Part shown: positions 24,139 through 33,005 of the stretch, one piece after another
Layout: each line of letters opens with the position of its first letter
How positions within the stretch are numbered: position 1 is the first letter of the stretch
DNA from: Pirellulales bacterium
GTDB lineage: Bacteria; Planctomycetota; Planctomycetia; Pirellulales; UBA1268
Length of the DNA stretch: 36,271 bases
Reading direction: 5' to 3'
Assembly: GCA_029246985.1 (NCBI GenBank)
Contig: JAQWMC010000114.1
Span: 1 to 36,271, forward strand
Position numbers and translations under genes: made by a program
The notes under the pieces: generated by a model
Told to the model about the DNA's origin: nothing
Seen by the model: only the letters and a program-made list of their open reading frames with translations
Database searches by the model: none

Positions 24139-25626
24139 GTGCACGGAATCATTTTTTTCTATATTCAAAAGTTTGCTGATGAAGCCACTTCGGGCAAGAC
24201 CACATGGCTGAAGCTTCGAGAGACGGTTACAGCAAGTGATAGCAGGTACCTTCCAAATGAGGTGTACCCTGATGGAGATGCTATCGAGCTTCTGCAATCA
24301 ATTGCCGACACATGCGGCGAGCCATTACCAGAACTGATTGAACGATTTGGTGAATTCCTGGCACCCCACCTGATCAAGGTTGCTAGCCAAAATATTGATC
24401 CTGCGTGGCGAACACTTGATCTCATTGAAAACACCGAAGACATCATCCACACGATGGTCCGCACCGCAAAGCCTGGCGCTGAACCACCGGTGCTTGAAAC
24501 CGTACGGCATTCACCAAATGAACTACACCTTGTCTACTCGTCAGGCCGTCAGCTATGCCTGCTTGCAAAAGGGATTACTCGGGGGCTTGCCGACCACTAC
24601 GGTGAAACTATCCTGATTGAAGAAACGAGCTGCATGCACAAAGGAGATCCTTTCTGTTGCCTTGTGATTCAGGACGGATCAAACGACACACACTCAGCAA
24701 ATTCACCTCTCTCCGAAACCCTCACCTTTGACCCAAAGAGTGGTGATTCGCTGAGACCACCGAAAACAAACTGGCAATCGACTCCTTCAGGCACTTCAAC
24801 AACACCTTCGACTGTTGACAACTTCGCAATCAAGGGCCTCATTGGTCGCGGCGGAATGGGTCATGTCTACAAGGGTTTCGACGCCAAGCTCGATCGCGAC
24901 ATTGCTATTAAGGTCATGCATCCGAGTCGAGCTCAAGACGAAGTTTCGAAGAAGCGATTCCTTCGTGAAAGCAAAACGGCTGCATCGATTAACCACCCAT
25001 CAATCGTAACGATCTATCAGATTGGTGAACATGACAGACTTCCGTACATCGCTATGCAATTTATTAACGGGCCCAATCTTTCTGAATACAAAACGCAACA
25101 AGGTGGACTGATCCCTATCCCCGAGGCCGTACGTATTGGACGTGAAATAAGCGAAGGACTTGCTGCAGCCCACGAGAAGGATCTTGTACACCGAGATATC
25201 AAGCCCGATAACATTCTTCTTGAAGAGCCGAATCAACATGTTCGGATCATTGACTTCGGTCTAGCTCACGAAGCGGGAGATCAAGAGGGGCGATTAACCA
25301 TCGACAATGCTGTCATTGGTACACCTGCCTACATGTCTCCTGAACGCATTGGCACCGATGAAGTGAATGCTAAAAGTGATCTCTTTGGGCTCGGAGTCAT
25401 TCTTTATGAAATGATTTCTGGCAAACTTCCATTCGATGGAAAATCAATGGTTTCCATTCTTGCTGCCATTTCCCGAGGTACGCCAACGACTATTGATACA
25501 CTTGTTCCTGACATACCCCAAGATCTTGCTGATCTTATTATGCAACTACTCTCAAGCGAACGAGACAAGCGGCCTGCGGATGCCAACGAAGTCACCAAAC
25601 GGTTGCGAGCTATTGAAAAACAGTAG
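24139..25626 (+). CDS. H-NOX (heme NO/O2-binding) domain fused to Ser/Thr protein kinase
   Basis: 495 residues, no membrane helix, so cytosolic. Residues 1-180 match the H-NOX/HNOB fold: the N-terminus (V/M)HGIIF, proximal heme ligand His104 in EDIIHTMV, a Pro-Pro 12-13 residues later (Pro117, equivalent to Tt H-NOX P115), and the heme-propionate motif YSSGR (Tyr133, Ser135, Arg137). The residue matching the O2-stabilising Tyr140 of Tt H-NOX is Leu142, so a NO-selective sensor is predicted. A Ser/Thr/Pro-rich linker (181-228) leads to a complete Hanks kinase: IGRGGMGHVYKG, Lys258, HRDIKPDN (Asp353), DFG (372-374) and GTPAYMSPE. The start is GTG 24139, supported by the canonical H-NOX N-terminus. 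It converges on hisS with a 25-base gap. Confidence 0.9.
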   Translation: MHGIIFFYIQKFADEATSGKTTWLKLRETVTASDSRYLPNEVYPDGDAIELLQSIADTCGEPLPELIERFGEFLAPHLIKVASQNIDPAWRTLDLIENTEDIIHTMVRTAKPGAEPPVLETVRHSPNELHLVYSSGRQLCLLAKGITRGLADHYGETILIEETSCMHKGDPFCCLVIQDGSNDTHSANSPLSETLTFDPKSGDSLRPPKTNWQSTPSGTSTTPSTVDNFAIKGLIGRGGMGHVYKGFDAKLDRDIAIKVMHPSRAQDEVSKKRFLRESKTAASINHPSIVTIYQIGEHDRLPYIAMQFINGPNLSEYKTQQGGLIPIPEAVRIGREISEGLAAAHEKDLVHRDIKPDNILLEEPNQHVRIIDFGLAHEAGDQEGRLTIDNAVIGTPAYMSPERIGTDEVNAKSDLFGLGVILYEMISGKLPFDGKSMVSILAAISRGTPTTIDTLVPDIPQDLADLIMQLLSSERDKRPADANEVTKRLRAIEKQ

Positions 25627-25651
25627 GTGCCAACCGTTCTCTTTCACGATT

Positions 25652-26983
25652 TTATTTGCGGAGATCATTTTTGATCGCATCAGCAAGAAGGTTCAAATCA
25701 CCTTGCCACGTAATGTTCATTGATTGCTGAGTAGTCAGGTCTTTCAATTGCGCGGTACCCGACTTGAATTCTTCGCTGCCTACCACAAGCGCTCTCTGAA
25801 ACCCTTTTTTGCCTGCCCACTTAAGTTGCTGCCCAAGTTTTTTCGGCTCTGGATAGAAATCAACTGACAGGCCGTGCTCTCGAAGCCTCGCTGCGATCCG
25901 CAGATAATCACCGAGATGCGACTCATCGAAATACACCAGAAATATTGATGCTGGCGTTTCGGACGACTTCAGCTTGTCAAGTTCTTCAAGGCCTGCCAGC
26001 AGGCGATCGACCCCGAGTGACGCGCCAACTCCTGGCAGAGATTGTTTTGTATAGAGTTCTGCAAGGTTGTCATATCGACCACCCGAACAGACACTTCCAA
26101 GATCAGGCAATTCATCAAGAAAGCTCTCGAGGACGATGCCTGTGTAATAGTCCAGACCTCTTGCGATAGATGGATCAAGCGTGATGCGATCATCACCAAC
26201 CCCAACCTCAACCAAACCGTTCAAGAGTGCACCAACAGCTTCAACTCCCTGTGTACCGACTGCAGATTCCCCGACTAAATTATGAAGTTCACTCAAAACA
26301 TCTGTTGCCGACCCGGCAAGTTCACCAAGTCCAAGAAGACAATCAACCGACGACACAGAGACACCCTGTTCTTGAAGTTCGTTAGCTAACGTCTCGCGAG
26401 GGATTTTCCCGGTCTTATCAAGGCATCGAAGCACATGTGTTGTCTTGCTCGTGAGCCCAAGCACCTCAAGGATGCCTGAAAGAATTCTTCTGTCGTTAAT
26501 ACGAATTGTAAACTTCTCGACACCAATTGCTGCGAGTAGGTCATGCACGACCAAGACTGTTTCAAGATCTGAAATCGCACTGGTTGTACCGATCGTATCA
26601 AAATCACATTGCATGAATTCTCGATACCGGCCTCGCTGTGTATTTTCACCACGCCAGACGGTGCCCATATGATACCGTTTGAATGGGGTACCAAGTTTTG
26701 AAATGTGCTGGGCAGCAAAACGCGCAAACGGAACAGTAAGATCAAACCGCATACCAACTTCTCGCTTCCCATGATCGGTAAAGCGATAAAGTTGTTTGTC
26801 TGTTTCGTCACTTCCTTTGCCGGTCAAAATTTCAAGGTACTCGAGAGCTGGCGTCTCAATCGGTGAGAAGCCATACGACTGGTAAACCTGACGTGCTATC
26901 TCAAGAATACGCTCTCTTTCGAGTGCCTGAGCTGGCAGCAGATCGCGAAAACCTTTCAGTGTCCGTGGTGTGATTCGTGACAG
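25652..26983 (-). CDS. hisS: Histidyl-tRNA synthetase, apparently with a non-canonical start codon
   Basis: Class II synthetase charging tRNA-His. Motif 2 is TVWRGENTQRGRYREF, the HisA signature ARGLDYYTGIV is present, and motif 3 is GASLGVDRLLAGL. The anticodon-binding domain runs to the end. The first ATG/GTG/TTG in frame is a TTG (26827) inside the family core (EILTGKGSDE), but the frame continues upstream and encodes the normal N-terminus SRITPRTLKGFRDLLPAQ. That upstream part opens after an in-frame TGA (26998-26996) with only ATC, ATT or CTG as possible initiators, right behind AGGAGG. I use CTG 26983 (spacing 7; 443 residues); ATT 26986 (spacing 4) is the alternative. A sequencing error is possible. 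Confidence 0.93.
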   Translation of the reverse strand: MSRITPRTLKGFRDLLPAQALERERILEIARQVYQSYGFSPIETPALEYLEILTGKGSDETDKQLYRFTDHGKREVGMRFDLTVPFARFAAQHISKLGTPFKRYHMGTVWRGENTQRGRYREFMQCDFDTIGTTSAISDLETVLVVHDLLAAIGVEKFTIRINDRRILSGILEVLGLTSKTTHVLRCLDKTGKIPRETLANELQEQGVSVSSVDCLLGLGELAGSATDVLSELHNLVGESAVGTQGVEAVGALLNGLVEVGVGDDRITLDPSIARGLDYYTGIVLESFLDELPDLGSVCSGGRYDNLAELYTKQSLPGVGASLGVDRLLAGLEELDKLKSSETPASIFLVYFDESHLGDYLRIAARLREHGLSVDFYPEPKKLGQQLKWAGKKGFQRALVVGSEEFKSGTAQLKDLTTQQSMNITWQGDLNLLADAIKNDLRK

Positions 26984-26998
26984 AATGATACCTCCTCA
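26981..26998 (-). promoter_or_regulatory. hisS ribosome binding site with ATT/CTG start region
   Basis: Minus strand, 5'-3': TGAGGAGGTATCATTCTG. The in-frame stop TGA overlaps the Shine-Dalgarno AGGAGG (26996-26991); ATT (26986-26984) and CTG (26983-26981) follow in the hisS frame. No ATG, GTG or TTG occurs between the stop and the conserved N-terminal residues. Confidence 0.75.
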
Positions 26999-27048
26999 AA
27001 ACGTTCTCGTAGCCAATGGACAATAATTAATTTATCGAACTGATGAAT

Positions 27049-27561
27049 TTACAGGATTTTTAACAATGCCGGTTTTGGACTGCGAATAGATCGTTGACGA
27101 TATTTCTTTTTTTTACCATCACCGACGTCTTCACCACCGGGCCCAAGCACTGCCTCCATGTATTCAACTACTTGCTCGGGGGTTTCAAAATATTGGTCAT
27201 ACACCCACTCATCCTCATATTCGCAATGTTCAGTCGTGTACTCACGACAGATTGATGGGCGAGAGTTATAAATGCCACAACGATTATCTTCCTGTAGGTG
27301 CTTACAGACTGTATGCACACAAATAAACCATTCCCCGTCTTCAGTAAAAGCGGTGGCATGCTCATGGAGCAACGACCATCGCAAGGCATCGAATTCATGC
27401 CTGGTGGTTGGCTTTTCCAGCGGGAGAGCGAAGTACCGACAGCATTTCGCAGTGCAGTATTCACAGAGATTCACTCCTCGGCCCAATTCCTCACGAGATG
27501 GCTTTGTTCGCCTGCGAGAAAGCTCTTTGCCTTTTCCAGAATTTGAAATAATTGAGGACAT
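27049..27561 (-). CDS. YkgJ-type cysteine cluster (Zn/Fe-binding) protein
   Basis: 170 residues. The cysteine pattern of the YkgJ/UPF0153 family is clear: CEYCTAKCC (Cys33, 36, 40, 41), then Cys81, Cys86, Cys95 in EDNRCGIYNSRPSICREY and Cys105. These cysteines are thought to bind zinc or iron, and the family has been described as possible Fe-S or metal-chelating proteins; the biochemical role is unknown. The C-terminal 35 residues are basic (KKKKYRQRS). It lies 65 bases upstream of hisS on the same strand and may be co-transcribed with it; it diverges from recJ. Confidence 0.87.
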   Translation of the reverse strand: MSSIISNSGKGKELSRRRTKPSREELGRGVNLCEYCTAKCCRYFALPLEKPTTRHEFDALRWSLLHEHATAFTEDGEWFICVHTVCKHLQEDNRCGIYNSRPSICREYTTEHCEYEDEWVYDQYFETPEQVVEYMEAVLGPGGEDVGDGKKKKYRQRSIRSPKPALLKIL

Positions 27562-27705
27562 CGCGATATCTCAGCCAATAAAAATCAAGGAGCGACCGAA
27601 GTGTCAGCATTTTCTAATCGTGTCACTATACCCGACGTTTGGTGAAGAAGCGGCTATACTGAGAAAATCTGAATTCTTGAAATGCTATTGGCCAGGGAGG
27701 CTACC

Positions 27706-29490
27706 GTGCCAAAACGCTGGAACATCGCACCACACGACGCGACAACGGTTGCATCCCTAGAAAAATCTGCTGGTATATCCCCCATTCTTGCACGCTTATT
27801 AGCTGCACGCGGTGTAACTGACCCAAAGCAGGTCCGCGGTTTTCTTGATGCCTCAATGTCTAACCTCCGCGAACCTGAAGAGCTTTTTGGTATCGCAGAA
27901 GCCGCCGACAGCATTCTTGCTGCCGCAAAAGCTGGACGAAAGATCGTTATCTATGGCGATTACGATGCAGACGGCATGTCATCAACTGCCATTTTGTGTC
28001 ATTGCCTTGCAGCAATCCATGTTGAACCCCATTGGTATGTGCCAGACAGATTTGACGAAGGCTATGGGCTCAATTCAGATGCCTTACGGCGATTGAAACA
28101 AGATGGTGCAGAACTCGTTGTGACCGTCGACTGTGGTATCGCCAGTGTTGCTGAGGCTGATGTGGCACGTGAAATTGGCCTCGAATTAATTATCACAGAC
28201 CATCACAATTTTGCTGATCGTCTTCCTGCGGCAGATGTTCTTGTTCACCCTCGTCTCCCTGGCTCTGAATATCCATTTGGGGATCTTTGTGGCGCGGGTG
28301 TTGCTTTCAAACTTGCATGGGCTGTTGCCACTCGTTCATGTGGGGCAAAGCAGGTGACGCCGCGCCTACGAGAAATGCTGCTTCAGTGCGTCGGGCTCGC
28401 TGCGGTTGGTACGGTTGCTGACGTTGTGCCCCTGCTTGATGAAAACAGAGTGTACGTAAAGTATGGCCTGAAGTGCCTTCGTGAAAAGGGTGGGCCTGGC
28501 GTCTCTTGCCTCCTTGAGCTTGCCAAACTTAGTGAAAAATCTTCCCTTGATAGTGAGGATATCGCTTTTCGATTTGCCCCTCGGCTCAATGCTGCGGGCC
28601 GCCTCGGTCAGGCTGGATGCGGCATTGAGTTATTGACAACGTCGGACAAAGACCGCGCCACGACGCTGGCAAACTATCTCCATGAGTTAAATGGACAGCG
28701 TGAAACCGAAGAGCGAAGCATTCAGCTTTCGGCAACAAAACAGGTAAAAGAAAAGTTTCATCCAGAAACTGATTCCGCACTTGTTCTCGCGGGTCGCGGC
28801 TGGCACGCTGGTGTTATTGGGATTGTCGCAGGCAGACTTGCCGAACGCTGGCACCGTCCTGTTGTAATGCTAGCGCGCGATGAACTACTTGCAAAACCAG
28901 CGATTGGAAGTGTTCGTAGTGTTCCTGGTTTTGATGTTCATGCAGCCCTTCAAGCGTGCCGGGACCTTCTGCTGACTTGTGGTGGGCATGCTGCGGCAGC
29001 GGGTCTTCGCATTGAAGACGGAAAAATTGACGCCTTCCGAGAAGCATTTCTTGCAGAAGTTACAAAGCGGATGCCGAAGGAACTACGACAAGCCCAGATC
29101 CAGCTTGACGGTGAAACAACACTGGCAGGCGTAACACTTCAAAGTATTGGCGAACTTGAACGACTCGCCCCGTTTGGTCAAGGAAACAAGCGTCCCTATT
29201 TGTGTGCGTCTGGGGTCGCCTGTGCAGAGCCACCACGAACCATGGGTAATGGCGATAAACATATGTCGGTCAAACTTGTTCAAAATGGTGTCCAGATTCG
29301 AGCAGTAGCTTTTGGTGGTGCCGAGTGGATTCCTCACCTGCCGCCACCAGGCGAGCCTTTTAATATTGCCTTCAAGCCAAAGATCAATGAATTTCGAGGG
29401 AGAAGAACCGCCGAGATAGAACTGCTAGACTGGCGTCCAAACGGAATTGATGTTTCTGTAGACCTGCCCACAGCAGAAACTACGTCGTAA
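27706..29490 (+). CDS. recJ: Single-stranded-DNA-specific exonuclease RecJ
   Basis: 594 residues from GTG 27706, which has GGGAGG five bases upstream and gives MPKRWNIAPHD; the frame is open back to ATG 27682 without such a site. DHH phosphoesterase motifs: YGDYDADGMSSTA (from 83), VTVDCGI (about 140) and TDHHN (165-167). RLNAAGRL (293-300), WHAGVIGIVAGRL (366-378) and the DHHA1 motif GGHAAAAG (426-433) follow, then an OB-fold C-terminus. All metal-binding motifs are intact. It degrades 5'-ended single-stranded DNA in recombination and mismatch repair. The propeller gene follows after 41 bases on the same strand. Confidence 0.96.
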   Translation: MPKRWNIAPHDATTVASLEKSAGISPILARLLAARGVTDPKQVRGFLDASMSNLREPEELFGIAEAADSILAAAKAGRKIVIYGDYDADGMSSTAILCHCLAAIHVEPHWYVPDRFDEGYGLNSDALRRLKQDGAELVVTVDCGIASVAEADVAREIGLELIITDHHNFADRLPAADVLVHPRLPGSEYPFGDLCGAGVAFKLAWAVATRSCGAKQVTPRLREMLLQCVGLAAVGTVADVVPLLDENRVYVKYGLKCLREKGGPGVSCLLELAKLSEKSSLDSEDIAFRFAPRLNAAGRLGQAGCGIELLTTSDKDRATTLANYLHELNGQRETEERSIQLSATKQVKEKFHPETDSALVLAGRGWHAGVIGIVAGRLAERWHRPVVMLARDELLAKPAIGSVRSVPGFDVHAALQACRDLLLTCGGHAAAAGLRIEDGKIDAFREAFLAEVTKRMPKELRQAQIQLDGETTLAGVTLQSIGELERLAPFGQGNKRPYLCASGVACAEPPRTMGNGDKHMSVKLVQNGVQIRAVAFGGAEWIPHLPPPGEPFNIAFKPKINEFRGRRTAEIELLDWRPNGIDVSVDLPTAETTS

Positions 29491-29531
29491 TCCTTGAAGT
29501 AAATCTCGCTCGAATAGAGAAAGATATCGTC

Positions 29532-30908
29532 ATGAAAAGAATCCTCGTGTTTATTGCTTTGTTCACTGCCCTCTCGGCATTGCCAAATAATGCAGGTGTC
29601 AGGGGTGATGACTGGCCGCAATGGCAAGGATCGAAGCGTGATGGGGTTTGGTATGAACAGGAGATCGTAGAGCGTATTCCTGAAAACGGACTGCCGATTG
29701 TATGGAGAGTTCCACTTGGGGGCGGATACTCTGGTCCTGCCGTCACTGGTGAGCGTCTTTATGTAGCCGACTATATAAAAACAGAGGGTGCTTTAGAGAA
29801 TAATCCAAACAATCGATCACTTCTCTCTGGCACTGAGCGAGTGCTTTGTTTTGATACTACAACAGGAAAAGAACTGTGGAAGTACGAGTATGACTGCCCT
29901 TATTCGATTTCGTATGCAGCAGGGCCACGATGTACCCCCACGGTGCATGACGACCGAGTCTATGCACTTGGCTCGGAAGGAAATTTTCTTTGCCTTGATG
30001 CCGACAATGGCAAACTCCTGTGGGAGAAAGATTTCAAAAAAGATTATGACGCATCGACACCAATCTGGGGGTTCTGTGGTCACCCACTCATAGTAGATGA
30101 CCTTGTAATATGTGTTGTTGGTGGAGAAGGAAGCGTTGCGGTTGCGTTTGATCGTGTATCGGGAGCGGAGCGATGGCGAGCCCTTACTGCAAGTGAGCAG
30201 GGGTACTGCCCTCCAACAATTATTGAATCTGCTGGTGTGCAGCAACTTCTTATCTGGGACGCTGACAACCTCAATAGCCTCGACCCTACCACCGGCCGTC
30301 AGCTCTGGTCAGAACCACTGAAGCCTATGTACGGCATGTCGATCATGGTGCCACAGCTTGGGGAATTGAACGGTGAACAGGTTCTCTTCGCCAGTGGTAT
30401 TGGGAAGATCGGTGCTCTCTATTCCCTTGCAAAGGATTCACCAGGTGCCCAAGTCGTCTGGCGAGGTGGGCCCAAGAATGCCGTGTACTGTGCTAACAGC
30501 ACTCCTTTCATCGAAAAAAATACGATCTTTGGGTGTGATTGCCATACAGGAATGCTGACCGCCGTGGATCTTGAATCTGGTGACCGACTGTGGGAAACGA
30601 GTGTTCCCACATCAGATACGGACAGGCCGGCCAAACATGGAACAGCGTTTCTGATTCGGCAGCCCGTTCCAGATGACCCACTCCGTGTCTGGTTGTTCAG
30701 TGAAACAGGTGACCTCATTCTTGCGAGGCTGACACGCAATGCCTATGAAGAACGTGGTCGAATGCACGTGCTTGAACCTACCAATGAATGTTTTGGTCGA
30801 TCAGTTGTCTGGAGTCATCCGGCTTTCGCCAATAGATGTTGTTTTGTAAGGAATGACAAGGAACTTGTGTGTGTGTCACTTTCTGCAAGCAATGACCACA
30901 ACGAATAG
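29532..30908 (+). CDS. Secreted PQQ-like beta-propeller repeat protein
   Basis: 458 residues. A cleavable signal peptide (MKRILVFIALFTALSAL, cleavage near VRG/DD) directs it out of the cytoplasm. The mature part starts DDWPQWQGSKRDG, the usual opening of planctomycete PQQ-like proteins, followed by repeated blades ending in GxxLW or GxxRW: TGKELWKYEYD, NGKLLWEKDF, SGAERWRAL, TGRQLWSEPL and SGDRLWETSV. These are structural tryptophan-docking motifs; no PQQ-binding catalytic residues of quinoprotein dehydrogenases are recognised, so an enzyme is not claimed. It could be a scaffold or ligand-binding protein of the BamB-like fold. It follows recJ by 41 bases. Confidence 0.88.
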   Translation: MKRILVFIALFTALSALPNNAGVRGDDWPQWQGSKRDGVWYEQEIVERIPENGLPIVWRVPLGGGYSGPAVTGERLYVADYIKTEGALENNPNNRSLLSGTERVLCFDTTTGKELWKYEYDCPYSISYAAGPRCTPTVHDDRVYALGSEGNFLCLDADNGKLLWEKDFKKDYDASTPIWGFCGHPLIVDDLVICVVGGEGSVAVAFDRVSGAERWRALTASEQGYCPPTIIESAGVQQLLIWDADNLNSLDPTTGRQLWSEPLKPMYGMSIMVPQLGELNGEQVLFASGIGKIGALYSLAKDSPGAQVVWRGGPKNAVYCANSTPFIEKNTIFGCDCHTGMLTAVDLESGDRLWETSVPTSDTDRPAKHGTAFLIRQPVPDDPLRVWLFSETGDLILARLTRNAYEERGRMHVLEPTNECFGRSVVWSHPAFANRCCFVRNDKELVCVSLSASNDHNE

Positions 30909-31173
30909 TTCGTGCAACCGTGCATATCTTCATGTACTCATCATTACATGTCGGTGTAGGGTTCTACTGCTCCTTCATAAAGAGGTGAGACTGCCACTTG
31001 TCTTCATGTTTTTCAATCAGGGACGTCGCGCAGCCTGGCAGATCACTACGTTCGGGGCTGAAACACTAAAAAACTCGATGAAATTAGTGGCACCGCGGCC
31101 TTCATCTGTCATGCTGGAGATTGAAAAAAGAAACTTGCTCTCTCATTCACAGCCCGTAGTCTGATCGGTATCT

Positions 31174-32667
31174 ATGAAACCCTTCCTATGCCTTCTCTTT
31201 GTGCTCCTTACCCTCCACGCCTCCGTTGCTCACGCTAGGGTTCAGCCCAACATTATCTTCATTCTCACCGATGACCAGGGCTATGGCGACCTTGGCCGGC
31301 ATGGGCACCCGCTTTTAAAGACCCCACAGCTCGACCGCCTGCATGATGAAAGTGTCCGCTTTGATAACTTCTACGTGAGCCCATCCTGCTCTCCTACCCG
31401 CGCAGCCCTCATGACCGGCATGCACGAGTTCCGAAACGGCGTCACCCACACCCGTGCCCCACGCGAGCATCTCAGAAATGACGCCACGCTTTTGCCCCAA
31501 ATTCTAAAAACTGCTGGGTATACAACTGCTCACATCGGCAAGTGGCATCTTGGTTGGAACGATGAGTACCATCCACACCGCCGAGGATTTGATTGGACGC
31601 TGCAGGGTGCAAAGCACTTTGACCCGAAGTTGACCATTTACAAAAACGGTCAACGACCGACACATGTCCAAGGCAAAGGCTTCCGTGAAGATCTCTATTT
31701 TGATCATGCCATGTCCTTCATCAAACAAGCAGGTGACCAGCCTTTTTTTCTTTACCTAGCCACGTACTCGCCGCATACGCCACTCCTCGCTCCAGAGAAG
31801 TATGTCGAACCCTACCGTGGGAAATGTACCGACGAGGAAGCAACTTACCTCGGCATGATCGAAAACATCGATTTCAACGTCGGCCGTCTACTCAGTTTTC
31901 TCAAGAATCAAGAAATTGATCAGGACACCATCATCATTTTCATGAACGACAACGGTGTCACTGTTGGTCTTGATATTTACAACGCCGACATGCGCGGCAG
32001 TAAATGCACGATCTGGGAAGGCGGCAGTCGGGCCATGTCCTTCTGGCGTTGGCCTGGTACGTGGAAACCCAAAACGGTGACCACACTCACTGCTCATCTC
32101 GATGTCTTACCAACTCTCTGCGAACTTGCAGGTGCCGATATTCCCACCACGCTTCAACCTCAACTCGAAGGCTTCAGCCTGACTCCGTTGCTTTCATCCG
32201 AAAAACCAATCACAGGGCATAACGATCGCCTCCTTTATCAACACGTTGGCCGTTGGCCGAGTGGCATGGCGGCTCAACACAAGCATGCAATGGCTGGTGT
32301 GCGACAGGGCAACTATCTGCTCGTACGGAGCCGACCCTGCGATGACCCGGAATGTACTGTAGAAGTACTTGGCATGCAGTGCCGCACCCTGAGATCCATT
32401 GAAGAAGGTGGCACCCGTGCCAACTACACCAAGAACAATGGTCAGTTTCATTGGGGAGTAAGCCCCCGTGGAAAGTGGGTTCTCTACGACACAAAGAAAG
32501 ACCCCGGATGTCAGGACGATCTTTCAAGCAAGCAGCCTAAGCGTGTCGAGGCGATGGCGGAAAGCTACGACCGATGGTGGGATAACGTCTACCCAACTAT
32601 GGTGAAACATGGTGGCGAAAATCAACTCATAGATGTACTCAAGAAAAAGAAGACGATCTCGCCCTAG
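31174..32667 (+). CDS. Secreted sulfatase (formylglycine-dependent, arylsulfatase family)
   Basis: 497 residues with a signal peptide ending near AHA/RVQ. The formylglycine motif is C72-S-P-T-R76 followed by AALMTG, a Cys-type sulfatase that needs the anaerobic or FGE-type maturase. Calcium ligands are Asp33-Asp34 in FILTDDQGYGD and the later Asp-Asn in FMNDNGV. GKWHLGWN (122-129) supplies the catalytic Lys and His. It would hydrolyse sulfate esters, probably of algal or marine polysaccharides as in other planctomycetes; the exact substrate is unknown. The 265 bases between the propeller gene and this one contain no other gene, so it probably has its own promoter. No maturase gene is present in the window. 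Confidence 0.94.
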   Translation: MKPFLCLLFVLLTLHASVAHARVQPNIIFILTDDQGYGDLGRHGHPLLKTPQLDRLHDESVRFDNFYVSPSCSPTRAALMTGMHEFRNGVTHTRAPREHLRNDATLLPQILKTAGYTTAHIGKWHLGWNDEYHPHRRGFDWTLQGAKHFDPKLTIYKNGQRPTHVQGKGFREDLYFDHAMSFIKQAGDQPFFLYLATYSPHTPLLAPEKYVEPYRGKCTDEEATYLGMIENIDFNVGRLLSFLKNQEIDQDTIIIFMNDNGVTVGLDIYNADMRGSKCTIWEGGSRAMSFWRWPGTWKPKTVTTLTAHLDVLPTLCELAGADIPTTLQPQLEGFSLTPLLSSEKPITGHNDRLLYQHVGRWPSGMAAQHKHAMAGVRQGNYLLVRSRPCDDPECTVEVLGMQCRTLRSIEEGGTRANYTKNNGQFHWGVSPRGKWVLYDTKKDPGCQDDLSSKQPKRVEAMAESYDRWWDNVYPTMVKHGGENQLIDVLKKKKTISP

Positions 32668-32882
32668 CCAAATTGAGCCAAGACACCGTCAACTCATATG
32701 ACAAAACTCTTGGTTCAAATAACAAAGAGGCTCCCAACTTACCTCGAGGTGCGAATCGAATAATCAACTCAACGTATCAAAAAGTTTTATAGATCCATTG
32801 CGTTCACTAGCACAAAGAAAACACTTACTCTCTTCAAATTACGAGCACGGTCCACTCTTGGTACTGATACAACAATCGTTGA

Positions 32883-33005
32883 AAAGTCATTGGTGTTCAT
32901 GACGGTGACATGCTCACGCTACGCACTAAAGATGAAATACTGAGGGCAAGGCTGTCTGGTATCGATACCCCTGAACTGGCCCAGCCATTTGACAACAAAC
33001 CATAA
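32883..33005 (+). pseudogene. Remnant of a staphylococcal-nuclease-like (thermonuclease) gene
   Basis: Frame 32883-33005 encodes about 40 residues, including VIGVHDGDMLTLRTKDE and RARLSGIDTPELAQPF, which match the N-terminal core of SNase domains: the V-x-DGDT-L strand and R-L-x-GID-x-PE, with the active-site Asp and Arg region. The frame opens directly after a TGA (32880-32882) and stops at a TAA (33003). No signal peptide is attached, and the C-terminal half of the domain cannot be read in any frame. It is therefore a decayed gene rather than a functional small protein. Confidence 0.6.
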
